In this document: in pieces, positions 7,819 to 15,644 of the stretch | How positions within the stretch are numbered: position 1 is the first letter of the stretch | How the letters are laid out: each line of letters starts with the position of its first letter | Assembly: GCA_000336895.1 (NCBI GenBank) | Contig: AOLX01000024.1 | Span: 32,412 to 71,173, forward strand | Length of the DNA: 38,762 bases | From: Haloarcula argentinensis DSM 12282 | GTDB taxonomy: Archaea > Halobacteriota > Halobacteria > Halobacteriales > Haloarculaceae | Direction: 5' to 3' | Program-made: the position numbers and the translations under genes | Notes under the pieces: model-generated | Database searches by the model: none | Seen by the model: the letters and a program-made list of their open reading frames with translations, nothing else | What the model was told of the DNA's origin: nothing

Positions 7819-9054
7819 CTACTGGAGGGCCACGGTCGCGCCTAACTCGGGCGCTGTTGCGTCGTAGCCGTCCTCGCGAAGCGTAGTTGCAAACGCTTCG
7901 CAGCGGTCGCCGTGGTTCACGAGTACTGGCGTGTCGCGGTAGCTATCGAGGAACGCCAACAGCCCATCCCGGTCGGCGTGTGCCGAAAAGTCGTACTGCT
8001 CGACCCGTGCGCTGACCGGCATAATCCGGCCGTCGATCTCGGCACTGCCCGTCTCTAGCAGGTCCCGACCCGGCGTTCCTTCGACCTGATATCCGGTCAT
8101 CGTGATCTTGTTCATCGGATTGCCGCGGATTTCAGGGATGTACGTCATCGCCGGGCCGCCCGAGAGCATCCCGCTCGTGGTGACGATTGCCGCCTTCTGG
8201 TCGGTGATACGCTTGCGCTGGCCGTCCTTGCCTGTGACGAACCGCGCGTGGGACTTCGCCCGCCGGAGCGCATCCGCGTCTCGAACGAACTCGGGGTACT
8301 GTCTGAGCATCTCGGTCACCTGCTTCCCCATTCCGTCGACGTAACACGGGAGATCGTGTGCTTCACAGACGAGCAGCATCTCCTGCGTTCGCCCGATGGC
8401 GAAGGCGGGCACGACGACGGTTCCGCCCTCCCAGAGGGTCGTTTCGACGCTTTCGATGAACCGCTTCTCGACCGTGTCCCGGGGTTCGTGGTCGACATCG
8501 GCGTAGGTGCTCTCACAGATAATCGCATCCGCGTCCGGACGGGCCGTCGTCCCAGCCACGAGGCGCTGGTCGTCGGTGTGGAAATCGCCCGTGTACAGCA
8601 GTCGAGTGTCGCCGTCGTCGACGAGGATGTGCGCGCTTCCCGGAATGTGGCCGGCGTTGTAGAAGGTGACCTCGTAGCCGGCGGCTTCGAAGGACTCGCG
8701 GTAGCCATGGGTTTCTGACACCTGCGAAACTCGCTTGACGTTCGTCTCGGTAAAGGGACAGTTGACCGTCCCCCCATGGAGTTTGAGCGTGTCCCGCGCA
8801 AGCGTCATCGCCAGTTCGTACGTCGGCGGCGTCCAGTGAATCGGCGGCCGCGCGTCGCCCGACACCAGCGCCGGGATGGTCCCGACGTGGTCGAGGTGGC
8901 CGTGCGAGACGACGACGGCGTCCGGCGACGGCGTCCGCACCGGAAACTGTGGCGGCGAGTCGGTCAACATCCCGAAATCCAGCAGCAGCGACTCGTCGAT
9001 GAGAACGGCGCTCCGACCGATCTCACCCGCCCCGCCGAGAAACTGCACATCCAT
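7819..9054 (-). CDS. Beta-CASP metallo-beta-lactamase RNA nuclease (aCPSF2-like)
   Basis: 411 residues. It is a metallo-beta-lactamase fold with zinc motif HGHLDH at residues 51-56, the following motif GHIPGSAH near 135, YTGDFH near 155, and a beta-CASP insertion between. The C-terminal motifs are DFSAHAD near 365 and a final VNHGD near 390. With no KH domains at the N-terminus it corresponds to the short archaeal CPSF homologues (aCPSF2 type), which are endo/5'-3' exonucleases in RNA processing; aCPSF1 would be about 640 residues. It is transcribed alone, away from the zinc-finger gene. Confidence 0.93.
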   Translation of the reverse strand: MDVQFLGGAGEIGRSAVLIDESLLLDFGMLTDSPPQFPVRTPSPDAVVVSHGHLDHVGTIPALVSGDARPPIHWTPPTYELAMTLARDTLKLHGGTVNCPFTETNVKRVSQVSETHGYRESFEAAGYEVTFYNAGHIPGSAHILVDDGDTRLLYTGDFHTDDQRLVAGTTARPDADAIICESTYADVDHEPRDTVEKRFIESVETTLWEGGTVVVPAFAIGRTQEMLLVCEAHDLPCYVDGMGKQVTEMLRQYPEFVRDADALRRAKSHARFVTGKDGQRKRITDQKAAIVTTSGMLSGGPAMTYIPEIRGNPMNKITMTGYQVEGTPGRDLLETGSAEIDGRIMPVSARVEQYDFSAHADRDGLLAFLDSYRDTPVLVNHGDRCEAFATTLREDGYDATAPELGATVALQ

Positions 9055-9220
9055 TATCGGGATGGACGCGTCGCGCCCGTTTCCGTTCGTCGGTTCTCAC
9101 TGCACCGTGTCGCCAACCGCTGGACAGACAGAATACATTTGAACCAGAACACGACGATATCTGGACGTTCAGTGGCTATGAATCATCAGGGCGTTGCTTT
9201 GGGCTACGGTATTGTGTACA

Positions 9221-9248
9221 GATAACACATCGATTGAGCAGTGTTATC
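9221..9248. promoter_or_regulatory. Inverted repeat, candidate operator upstream of the zinc-finger gene
   Basis: GATAACAC (9221-9228) and GTGTTATC (9241-9248) are perfect 8-bp arms separated by 12 nt, so the arm centres are 20 bp (about two helical turns) apart. The element ends 16 nt before the TATA-like stretch of the 39-aa zinc-finger gene and lies about 170 bp from the start of the beta-CASP gene. The geometry suits a dimeric regulator; the regulator is unknown. Confidence 0.5.
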
Positions 9249-9261
9249 ACGCTAGCATAAA

Positions 9262-9272
9262 CAATTATTATA
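9262..9272 (+). promoter_or_regulatory. TATA region of the zinc-finger microprotein gene
   Basis: An AT-rich stretch CAATTATTATA centred about 30 nt before the ATG at 9297, preceded by a purine/A-rich BRE-like run. The spacing predicts a leaderless transcript. Confidence 0.55.
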
Positions 9273-9296
9273 CTCGGGGCTCATTATCCACCTGTC

Positions 9297-9416
9297 ATGG
9301 CGACACGCCAGCAACCCCCGACGACGTACCACACGTGCAGTTGCGGTGAGGAGTTCGACACGACGGAGGAACTCCTCGAACACGCACGAGAGGCACACGG
9401 GCTTAGCGTACACTGA
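9297..9416 (+). CDS. Zinc-finger microprotein (39 aa)
   Basis: A 39-codon gene seen by direct translation. Residues C14 and C16 (TCSCGEEF) and H29 and H34 (LLEHAREAHG) form a C2H2-type finger with a C-x-C knuckle instead of the classical C-x2-C, followed by a conserved-looking helix TTEELLEHAREAHG. It is a single finger with almost no flanking sequence. Small zinc-finger microproteins are a known feature of haloarchaea; roles in growth, biofilm and swarming have been reported for some, but no role can be assigned here. It has its own TATA box and an upstream palindrome, and ends 47 nt from a convergent gene. Confidence 0.82.
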   Translation: MATRQQPPTTYHTCSCGEEFDTTEELLEHAREAHGLSVH

Positions 9417-9430
9417 CTGGCGTCGCGCCG

Positions 9431-9435
9431 TTTTT
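9431..9435 (+). terminator. Possible T-tract terminator
   Basis: Five T residues 15 nt after the stop of the zinc-finger gene, in the gap before the convergent gene ending at 9464. Suitable for archaeal U-tract termination of the plus-strand transcript. Confidence 0.35.
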
Positions 9436-9463
9436 CGCACACAGAAAGACCGACAGCGGCAGG

Positions 9464-9769
9464 TCAGGATGTCTTGTCGATGTCCTGTCGCACGCTGAAC
9501 CGCGCGTAGCCGCCGTGTGAGAGGTCAAGCGCACCCAGCCACCAGTTCCACCGCTCGGCGAGTTGATAGTCCTCGGGCGCGTCCGCGAGGTTGTCGACGA
9601 TATCTTCAACGGTCAGTTCCGCTCCAAAGTCGGTCACGAACTGGTCCGACTCCGAGAGGTCCCGCGCCTGTCTGGCGACGACCGTGACGATATCCGGGTC
9701 GGTGTCGAAGGCGTCGCGGAGTTCCCGTTCGAGTTCCGTTCGGTCCACACCCGGGTGTAGGACCCGCAT
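9464..9769 (-). CDS. Conserved-looking hypothetical protein (101 aa)
   Basis: 101 residues from MRVLHPGVDRTELERELRDAF. It is acidic, mixed alpha/beta, with a helical DRTELERELRDAF, a strand IVTVVARQARDL, a helix TVEDIVDNLADAP and a tryptophan-rich segment RWNWWLGALDLSHGG near residue 80. No cofactor or catalytic motif is evident and I do not recognise the family. The frame extends to 9835, but the ATG at 9769 gives a more protein-like N-terminus. It stands alone between the zinc-finger gene and the rhodanese. Confidence 0.75.
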   Translation of the reverse strand: MRVLHPGVDRTELERELRDAFDTDPDIVTVVARQARDLSESDQFVTDFGAELTVEDIVDNLADAPEDYQLAERWNWWLGALDLSHGGYARFSVRQDIDKTS

Positions 9770-9973
9770 CTGACTTGAATGTACGGTTGGGAACACTACT
9801 GTCTTTTCCGACTGAAAGAGAGCCGTTCGGAACATGTCACTGTCTCAGCTACGGGCGTTGTCACTCACCGAACAGCGCCACAAAAATTCGAAAGTAGGTC
9901 TCCGATTTTTCGCCGTCGCTTACTCAGCTTCGCTCTGCTTCACGGGTCGCCCTACGGGCTCCCCGCTTCGCTA

Positions 9974-10011
9974 CGAGGCCGACTTTTCGCTACGCTCAGT
10001 CGTCGGCCTCG
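9974..10011 (-). terminator. Inverted repeat across the rhodanese stop codon
   Basis: CGAGGCCGAC (9974-9983) and GTCGGCCTCG (10002-10011) are perfect 10-bp arms around the TGA stop at 9996-9998. One arm encodes the last residues and the other lies in the 3' untranslated part. It could stabilise the 3' end of the mRNA or contribute to termination; no T-tract follows on the minus strand. Confidence 0.35.
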
Positions 10012-10859
10012 CCCTTCTCAATAGGCGCACCAACCAGATTGCCCCATTCGGTCCAGGAGCCGTCGTAGTTGATGGTGTCGTCGTAGCCCAGCAGTTCGTG
10101 CAGGGCGAACCAGGCGACAGAGGAGCGCTCGCCGATGCGGCAGTACGCGACCGTCGTGGAGTCGCCGTCGATACCGTACTCGGCGTAGAGTTCTTCGAGT
10201 TCGTCGTAGTCCTTGAACGTCCCGTCGTCGTTGGTGACGGCCGCCCAGGAGATGTTCTGTGCGCCGGGGATGTGGCCGCCGCGCTGCGCGGTCTCCTGGA
10301 GTCCAGGGGGTGCGAGGATCTCGCCGGAGTATTCCTCGGGCGAGCGAACGTCGACGAGCGGCAGTTCGCGCTCGATGGCGTTCTCGACGTCCTCTCGGTA
10401 GGCGCGGATGGACTCGCGCGGGCCGGAGGCTTCGTAGTCGACCGCGGAGAACTCGGGCTCTTCGTCGGTGAGTTCGTAGTCGTTCTCGACCCAGTACTCG
10501 CGGCCGCCGTCGAGGAGCTTCACGTCGTCGTGGCCGTAGTACTTGAACTGCCAATATGTGTAGGCGGCGAACCAGTTGGAGTTGTCACCGTAGAGGACGA
10601 CCGTCGAGTCCTCGCTGATGCCGTGTGATCCGAGCAGATCCTCGAAGTCATTCTTGTCGAGGATGTCACGGGTGGTCTGGTCCTGGAGCTGCGTCTCCCA
10701 GTTGAAGCCGATTGCGCCGGGCGCGTGGCTCTCGTCGTACAGTTCCGTGTCGACGTCCACCTCTACCAGTCGGTGGGCGGGGTCGTCGCTCTGGAACTCA
10801 TCCAGATGCTCGCTGACCCAGTCGGCCGAGACGAGCACGTCGTTAGCGTAGTCAGTCAT
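9996..10859 (-). CDS. Two-domain rhodanese-type sulfurtransferase
   Basis: 287 residues from MTDYANDVLVSADWVSEHLD. It has tandem rhodanese domains of thiosulfate/3-mercaptopyruvate sulfurtransferase type. The C-terminal domain carries the active-site loop CRIGERS with catalytic C240; the N-terminal domain has LYGDNSNW at the equivalent place and no cysteine, which is normal for the inactive half. The LVDVRSPEEYSGE motif marks the second domain. The CRIGERS loop matches thiosulfate:cyanide sulfurtransferases. Its TATA box (10887-10895) predicts a leader of only a few nt. A second, divergent rhodanese lies 265 nt away. Confidence 0.94.
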   Translation of the reverse strand: MTDYANDVLVSADWVSEHLDEFQSDDPAHRLVEVDVDTELYDESHAPGAIGFNWETQLQDQTTRDILDKNDFEDLLGSHGISEDSTVVLYGDNSNWFAAYTYWQFKYYGHDDVKLLDGGREYWVENDYELTDEEPEFSAVDYEASGPRESIRAYREDVENAIERELPLVDVRSPEEYSGEILAPPGLQETAQRGGHIPGAQNISWAAVTNDDGTFKDYDELEELYAEYGIDGDSTTVAYCRIGERSSVAWFALHELLGYDDTINYDGSWTEWGNLVGAPIEKGEADD

Positions 10860-10886
10860 AATGCATCGAAGCGTAAGTCTACCAGA

Positions 10887-10895
10887 CATATATTA
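10887..10895 (-). promoter_or_regulatory. TATA box of the minus-strand rhodanese
   Basis: TAATATATG read on the minus strand, centred about 32 nt before the ATG at 10859, the normal archaeal distance for an almost leaderless mRNA. Confidence 0.6.
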
Positions 10896-11000
10896 CTACG
10901 ACTTTCGGCATGTTCAGCCACTCATCCACTGTGCCGGCATATATTGCCCCCACTGGTGCAGATAGAAAATCAATACTTCTGCCGCCCAGTGGACAGGGGC

Positions 11001-11028
11001 CATGGCTTTCCATGTCTGGGTATATAAA
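11001..11028 (+). promoter_or_regulatory. Palindrome and TATA box upstream of the plus-strand rhodanese
   Basis: CATGG-CTTT-CCATG at 11001-11014 is followed by TATATAAA at 11021-11028. The TATA box would start transcription near 11052, leaving a leader of about 70 nt before the ATG at 11125. The palindrome occupies the BRE-proximal position, where a bound protein would interfere with TFB. Confidence 0.45.
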
Positions 11029-11124
11029 CCAGACCTTCTCTCCGAAGAAACGGCAGTATTTGCATGCACCTTCGACCGGCCGTGATGGGAGTTTTCAAGC
11101 GGACGGAGCGGTTACGCGTGGACG

Positions 11125-11919
11125 ATGACTGATTTCGTCTCTGCGGAGTGGGTGTCGAGTCGGGGCGACGACCTTCGGGTGGTCGACGTGCGAGACGCTT
11201 GGGAGTACGACGGCCTCGGACACCTCCCGAGCGCGGTGAACGTACCCTTCGATTCGTTCCGGGCGGACGAACACAGCGCGGAGTCCGATGCCGGTGAGGG
11301 GATGCTCCCCGACGAAGACGACTGGGCGGAGTTGCTTTCCGAGGCCAGCATTACGCCGGAAAGCGATATCGTCGCGTACGACGACCACCACGGCGTCTTC
11401 GCCGCACGGTTTCTGGTCACCGCGGAACTGTTCGGCCACGACCCCGACCGGCTACATCTCCTCGACGGCGACTTCTCCAGTTGGCAACTCGAACGGGAGA
11501 CGACGAGCGAGACGCCGACCGTCGAGCCGACCAACTACGAGGTGACGCGACCCGACTCGACGCCGCTGGTCGGCCCGGACGCGGTCGCTGATGCCGCGGA
11601 CGATCCTGACGCGGTGCTGGTCGATACCCGCGAGGACGAGGAGTACGACGCAGGCCACATTCCCGGTGCAGTCCTGCTGGACTGGCGGGACCTCGTCGAC
11701 GACGAGACGCGGGGACTGCTTCCGCAAGACGAAGCACGATCCGTTCTTGAACGTGCGGGCATCGTCCCCGACAAACGCGTCGTCCTCTACTGTAACACCG
11801 CCCGTCGGATCAGCCACACCTACGTCGTCTTGCGGCATCTCGGCTTCGAGCAGGTGGATTTCTACGAGGGGAGCCTCACCGAATGGGAGGCACAGGGGCG
11901 GCCGCTGGAGACAACCTGA
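11125..11919 (+). CDS. Two-domain rhodanese-type sulfurtransferase, second copy
   Basis: 264 residues. It has two rhodanese domains: VVDVRDAWEYDGLGHLPSA opens the first and VLVDTREDEEYDAGHIPGA the second. The catalytic cysteine is C223 in YCNTARRIS; the N-terminal half has YDDHHGVFA and no cysteine. The loop differs strongly from the CRIGERS of the divergent neighbour, so the two probably use different sulfur donors or acceptors. Its start codon is fixed by the MTDFVSAEWV sequence, which matches the MTDYAND..VSADWV start of the other copy, pointing to an old duplication. Confidence 0.92.
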   Translation: MTDFVSAEWVSSRGDDLRVVDVRDAWEYDGLGHLPSAVNVPFDSFRADEHSAESDAGEGMLPDEDDWAELLSEASITPESDIVAYDDHHGVFAARFLVTAELFGHDPDRLHLLDGDFSSWQLERETTSETPTVEPTNYEVTRPDSTPLVGPDAVADAADDPDAVLVDTREDEEYDAGHIPGAVLLDWRDLVDDETRGLLPQDEARSVLERAGIVPDKRVVLYCNTARRISHTYVVLRHLGFEQVDFYEGSLTEWEAQGRPLETT

Positions 11920-11954
11920 GCCGGTGTCTCGACTGCAGTCTCACACTGTCCCTA

Positions 11955-12959
11955 TCAGCTCAGTTTCTGCTGGTCCCCCTGTCGCTCGCTCGTCAGCAGC
12001 GACGACAGTTCGACCAGTAGCGCGATGACGACCGGCCCGGCGATGAAGCCGATGACGCCCAGGGTCAACACCCCGCCGGTGAACCCGACGAAGTAGAGAC
12101 TGGCCGGGAGGCCGGTCGTGTAGCGGGCCAGTTTCGGCCTGATGACCGCGTCGGGGAGGAAACCAATGAAGACGAGGCCGAACACGGTCACCAGTATCGC
12201 CCCGGTGATGTTGCCGTTGATGACATCCGCGACAGCGATGGTAAGGACGACGACGCTGGGGCCGACGACGGGAACGAACTGCAGGATGCCGGCGACTACC
12301 GCCAGCGCGAACGCTCCCTGATAGCCCAGCAGCCAGAACACGACCCACGCTACGACGAAGGTCCCGAACGCTGTCGCCGCCTGAAGAACATAAATCGCGT
12401 ACAACGTCCCCCGAAGCCGCTGGTGGAGCCGGTTGATAACCTCGTGATACGACGCCGGGATCGTCCGATAGACGGCCTTTTTTGGCGCCTGTGGCTGCCA
12501 GAGCATCGCGTAGACGAGAATGGCAAACAGGACAGCCTTCAGCGCCAGCACGGGCGATTCGGCGGCGAGGTCGACCGCAACGGCCGTGAGCGTCTCCCGG
12601 GCAGCTATCAGCGTGGGGTCGATCTCGATTGGGACAGCGAATTCACCGAACTCGATGGTCACTGTCGGCGGAAGCTTCTGGAAGAAGGTAAACAGGTCAC
12701 GGCGACGCAGATACAGTACGGCTCCGAGCGGAACGACGATGAGCGTGCCGCTGACAAAGGCAATACCCGTCGTCACCGCCGCTGACAGCCGCTTGTTGAG
12801 CCCGTGGCTTCCGAGCCACTCCGAGACAGGGAAGAGTACGTATGCGACCGTGATTGCAAAGAAGATCGTCGAGAGCACTCGCGCGAGTAGGACCGTCGTC
12901 AGACAGCCGGTGAGGACGAGCAAGCCCGCGAGGACGTAGGTTCGTCGGCGTGTTACCAC
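11955..12959 (-). CDS. AI-2E family transporter (polytopic permease)
   Basis: 334 residues starting with GTG at 12959. Eight or so hydrophobic segments occur in the order typical of the AI-2E/YdiK-like family: a hairpin at 9-45 (VLAGLLVLTGCLTTVLLARVL and FFAITVAYVLFPV), one at 62-82, an extracellular region, a segment at 155-172, then a C-terminal cluster with FVPVVGPSVVVLTIAVADV near 225-245 and GVLTLGVIGFIAGPVVIALLVEL near 300-322. FVPVVGP corresponds to the conserved P-x-x-G-P family motif. The family name comes from autoinducer-2 export; some members are Na+/H+ antiporters, so substrate is open. Confidence 0.9.
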   Translation of the reverse strand: MVTRRRTYVLAGLLVLTGCLTTVLLARVLSTIFFAITVAYVLFPVSEWLGSHGLNKRLSAAVTTGIAFVSGTLIVVPLGAVLYLRRRDLFTFFQKLPPTVTIEFGEFAVPIEIDPTLIAARETLTAVAVDLAAESPVLALKAVLFAILVYAMLWQPQAPKKAVYRTIPASYHEVINRLHQRLRGTLYAIYVLQAATAFGTFVVAWVVFWLLGYQGAFALAVVAGILQFVPVVGPSVVVLTIAVADVINGNITGAILVTVFGLVFIGFLPDAVIRPKLARYTTGLPASLYFVGFTGGVLTLGVIGFIAGPVVIALLVELSSLLTSERQGDQQKLS

Positions 12960-13022
12960 GCCCGCCCTTTTCCAGCGGTCGGTAAAAACGTTACCTGCAC
13001 ACGATAGTTCGGTAACACGTCG

Positions 13023-14105
13023 TCAGGACCGGGAGAACAGCGCTGCTAACTGCTCCCGGGAGAACAGCGTCGTCGGCCGGTCCATATGGACGCCGATCTC
13101 GCCCTCGAAGGCTTTCATCCCGGCCTTCTGTATCGGTTCCGGCGCGGAGTAGCCGGCCCGCACCGCGTGGCCAAGGCGGATCTCCTGTCGGAGGTCGTCG
13201 CGCCACGCCCGCTCGTACTCGCCCAGCGTCGCCGGGTCCTCGGGGTCGATTTCCCGGGCCGCGTGGTCGGCAGCGGTCATGCCGTAGCGGATGCCGCCGC
13301 CGGTGAAGGGCTTGGTCTGGGCCGCGGCGTCGCCGACGAGGAACGACCGCCGGCCGGTGACTCGCTTCGGCGGGCCGATTGGGATGAGTCCCGAACAGCG
13401 GTGGTCGGTTTCGACGCCATAGCCGTCGACGAACTCCTCGAAACGGCCGCGGGCGTCGTCGCCCGGCGGCACCGCCAGCCCGTACTCGACGCCAGCCTCG
13501 CCCCGCGGAATGCGCCAGGCGAAGAAGCGCGGGACAGTGAGGTGTACGTCGACAAAATCGCTGTGGTCGACCTCGTCGCTGAACCCGAGGACGCCATGCA
13601 GCAGTTCGTCGGGCTCCGGGAGGTGGAGTTCCCGCCGGACGCGGCTTTTCGGGCCGTCACAGCCGGCAACCATCTTCGCTCGGTGTGTCTCGACGCCGTC
13701 GTCGCCGCGGACTTCGACGGTGACGCCGTCCCTGTTCTCAGTGACGCCGACGACGGAGTGTTCCTCACGAATGTCGGCACCGGCGTCGCGGGCCACTTCC
13801 GCGAGGTGCTTGTCCAGACCGACGCGGTCGATGACGTTCGAGATGACCTCGTCCTTGTAGAAGGGGTGGTCCTGGCTACCGGGACCGCCGGTATGGAACC
13901 GCGCACCAGAGATCTCGTTCTGGAACAGTTCGTCGCGGGCGTCCTCGGTGAACTCCCAGATATCTGTGCTCACGTGGCCCGAGCAGGCCAGCGGTTTGCC
14001 GATCTCCCCCTGTTCGAACACCACCACGTCGAGCCCCCGACTCGCCGCCTGGCGCGCGTACCGGGACCCAGCCGGACCCGCACCGACCACCACAACATCG
14101 TGCAT
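13023..14105 (-). CDS. Geranylgeranyl-reductase-family flavoprotein
   Basis: 360 residues from MHDVVVVGAGPAGSRYA. The dinucleotide-binding GxGxxG is at residues 8-13, an acidic E closes the second strand (VVVFEQG), CDGPKSRVRREL is the middle motif and FLVGDAAAQTKPFTGGGI the second FAD motif near residue 265. This matches the family that saturates isoprenoid chains, such as digeranylgeranylglycerophospholipid reductase of archaeal membrane lipids or menaquinone/chlorophyll-type reductases. Several paralogues exist in haloarchaea, so the exact substrate is uncertain. An earlier in-frame start (14132) is possible, but the FAD fold begins at the chosen ATG. Confidence 0.9.
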   Translation of the reverse strand: MHDVVVVGAGPAGSRYARQAASRGLDVVVFEQGEIGKPLACSGHVSTDIWEFTEDARDELFQNEISGARFHTGGPGSQDHPFYKDEVISNVIDRVGLDKHLAEVARDAGADIREEHSVVGVTENRDGVTVEVRGDDGVETHRAKMVAGCDGPKSRVRRELHLPEPDELLHGVLGFSDEVDHSDFVDVHLTVPRFFAWRIPRGEAGVEYGLAVPPGDDARGRFEEFVDGYGVETDHRCSGLIPIGPPKRVTGRRSFLVGDAAAQTKPFTGGGIRYGMTAADHAAREIDPEDPATLGEYERAWRDDLRQEIRLGHAVRAGYSAPEPIQKAGMKAFEGEIGVHMDRPTTLFSREQLAALFSRS

Positions 14106-14186
14106 ACACGTTCTCTCGGTGTCACGAACCAAATAGCTTCTCGATTCAGACGGACTGTTGTCCCTGTTTTCGGGACGACCGCCGGG

Positions 14187-14648
14187 TCAGCTACCCGCCG
14201 TGGGGACCCGTGGATGGCCCTGTCGCTCGGCCAGCCAGCCGCCGAAGCGGCCGGCCAGGCCACCGACCACCATCGGGACCACCAGCAGTAGTACGCCCAC
14301 TACCAGTGCCATGCCGACACCGACGACCCGGAACCACAGCGGGTTCGGAATCGTCGGGATAGCGACCATCAGCTCTTTCAGCGACCAGAGCGCTGGAATA
14401 CCGCCGATGAGTCCGACTCTGACTCCGGCGGCAGTCCCTGTCCCGCCGTGGCGTTTGACCAGATATCCTGCGATGACGCCGCCGAGGAAGAGCCCCTGAA
14501 ATGTGATATCCGATGCCGACCGCAACACGTCTACGAGCGTGAACGCTGCGGGGACAAGGCCGCCGATGAGGGCGCACTTCCATGTCTTCGATAGCTTGAA
14601 CTGGAGGGGCACAGCCGGATGTTTGACCGCCGAAATGAAAAATTGCAT
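14187..14648 (-). CDS. Membrane protein, DUF5518-like
   Basis: 153 residues from MQFFISAVKH. A basic N-terminus (KLSKTWK) precedes a hydrophobic segment ALIGGLVPAAFTLVDVL, then GLFLGGVIAGYLVKRHGG, AGVRVGLIGGIPALW and a long C-terminal pair with VVGVGMALVVGVLLLVVPMVVGGLAGRFGGWLA. The glycine-rich helices with an 'AGYL' turn recall the haloarchaeal DUF5518 family (from memory, not searched). Function is unknown. The gene is isolated between the flavoprotein and a divergent membrane-protein gene. Confidence 0.78.
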   Translation of the reverse strand: MQFFISAVKHPAVPLQFKLSKTWKCALIGGLVPAAFTLVDVLRSASDITFQGLFLGGVIAGYLVKRHGGTGTAAGVRVGLIGGIPALWSLKELMVAIPTIPNPLWFRVVGVGMALVVGVLLLVVPMVVGGLAGRFGGWLAERQGHPRVPTAGS

Positions 14649-14734
14649 CCCTGATGATACAAACTGCCGGCAGCGTCCGTTGCGCCACCGGTCCAAGCAG
14701 GGCGTATTTGTCGGTGTAGCCCCTGTTATCGGCT

Positions 14735-15121
14735 ATGGCAGAGTATCAGCCCGGGGTGTGTAACATCGGAGCGAACCAACGCCGCGCCCGCCGACTGTCG
14801 GCCATTGCTTCGTTCGCGGTCGCCATCGGTGTCGCCCTCGCTGTTGCAGTGGGTGCGGTCCCCGACCTGTCGCTGTGGGTGACTATCCCCTTCGTTTTCG
14901 GCGGGTACGTCGGCGCGTTTCAGGACTATTTCCGATTCTGCGTGGCCTTCGGTGCGCTCGCCCGCTACGACCTCTCGGGGTCCGGCGGTTCCAGCGGGCG
15001 CGTCGTCGCGAGCGAGGCCGTCCGCGCCGATCGGCGAAAAGCGGCGAAGATTCTCCTGTTTGCGGCCGCTGCGACGGCGGTGACGACCGGCCTCGGGTAC
15101 GCGGCCGTCACCATCCTGTGA
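14735..15121 (+). CDS. Small membrane protein, unknown function
   Basis: 128 residues starting MAEYQPGVCNIGANQRRARR. The C-N-I-G-x-N-x-x-R-R-x-R pattern at the N-terminus is followed by a helix at about 22-45, another at 48-68 (LWVTIPFVFGGYVGAFQDYF) with RFCVAFGALARYDL, and a last helix at about 108-128. The CNIGxxxR type start is seen in a group of small bacterial and archaeal integral membrane proteins without known role. It converges on the 15135 gene, 13 nt apart. Confidence 0.8.
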   Translation: MAEYQPGVCNIGANQRRARRLSAIASFAVAIGVALAVAVGAVPDLSLWVTIPFVFGGYVGAFQDYFRFCVAFGALARYDLSGSGGSSGRVVASEAVRADRRKAAKILLFAAAATAVTTGLGYAAVTIL

Positions 15122-15134
15122 TCGGTTACCACCG

Positions 15135-15644
15135 TCACCGCAGTGAAAGCGTAAACGCGACGACAGCGAGCAGCAGTAGGCCCAGCGCCAGCGGCGACGG
15201 CGTCCCCGTCACAGACCGGTAGACGAGATAGCCAATACCCCCGCCCGCGGTCACGAGTACCACGACCGAGACGGTGTGGACGAGTTCGACCCGGAGCGTC
15301 GAGGCCACGGAGCCCACCTGCGCACCCAACCGCAACGCGTGTCTGGCGGTCACCCAGGCCAGCACGACCGGCACCGTCGCGCCCAGGACCCACTCCGGCG
15401 ACCCGTCAGCACCGGCCTGTAGCACGGCCACGAACAGGCCGCCGACGCCAGCCGTCAGCGCGAACTCGATACGACGCAGCAGGCCGACGCCAACCGCTAG
15501 CCCGCCGACGACGGCGAACGCCAGGGATACAGGGTCGGACGCGACGAATCCGAAAACAGCCAGAACCGAAACCGCGCTGACGCCGGTGCTGAACCGCGGC
15601 AGCCCTGGTTCGAACCGTCGGTCCCGCTCAGACGGCCGCGCCAC
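15135..15644 (-). CDS. Polytopic membrane protein, last gene of the MoxR/DUF58 cluster
   Basis: 169 residues from the GTG at 15644 ([14 protein letters not shown]), overlapping the upstream DUF58 gene by 17 nt. The open frame reaches back to 15851, but that part is antisense-like to nothing and would overlap the DUF58 gene by more than 200 nt, so the GTG is preferred. Five or six hydrophobic segments fill most of the protein (about 17-35, 38-55, 57-75, 80-98, 120-140, 148-166). By gene order it corresponds to the membrane protein that ends haloarchaeal MoxR clusters (DUF7519 in some annotations; from memory). Function unknown. Confidence 0.78.
   Translation of the reverse strand: MARPSERDRRFEPGLPRFSTGVSAVSVLAVFGFVASDPVSLAFAVVGGLAVGVGLLRRIEFALTAGVGGLFVAVLQAGADGSPEWVLGATVPVVLAWVTARHALRLGAQVGSVASTLRVELVHTVSVVVLVTAGGGIGYLVYRSVTGTPSPLALGLLLLAVVAFTLSLR

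Noticed and set aside
10910..11128. 72-aa frame between the two rhodaneses
   Set aside because: It spans the TATA box and palindrome of the plus-strand rhodanese and has no protein-like pattern or GC3 bias.
13086..14291. 401-aa frame on the plus strand
   Set aside because: Antisense to the geranylgeranyl-reductase-family gene, which has clear FAD motifs.
15600..15625. tRNA T-loop-like GGTTCGAACC
   Set aside because: It lies in the coding frame of the membrane protein and no acceptor, D or anticodon stems surround it; no tRNA was found in the window.
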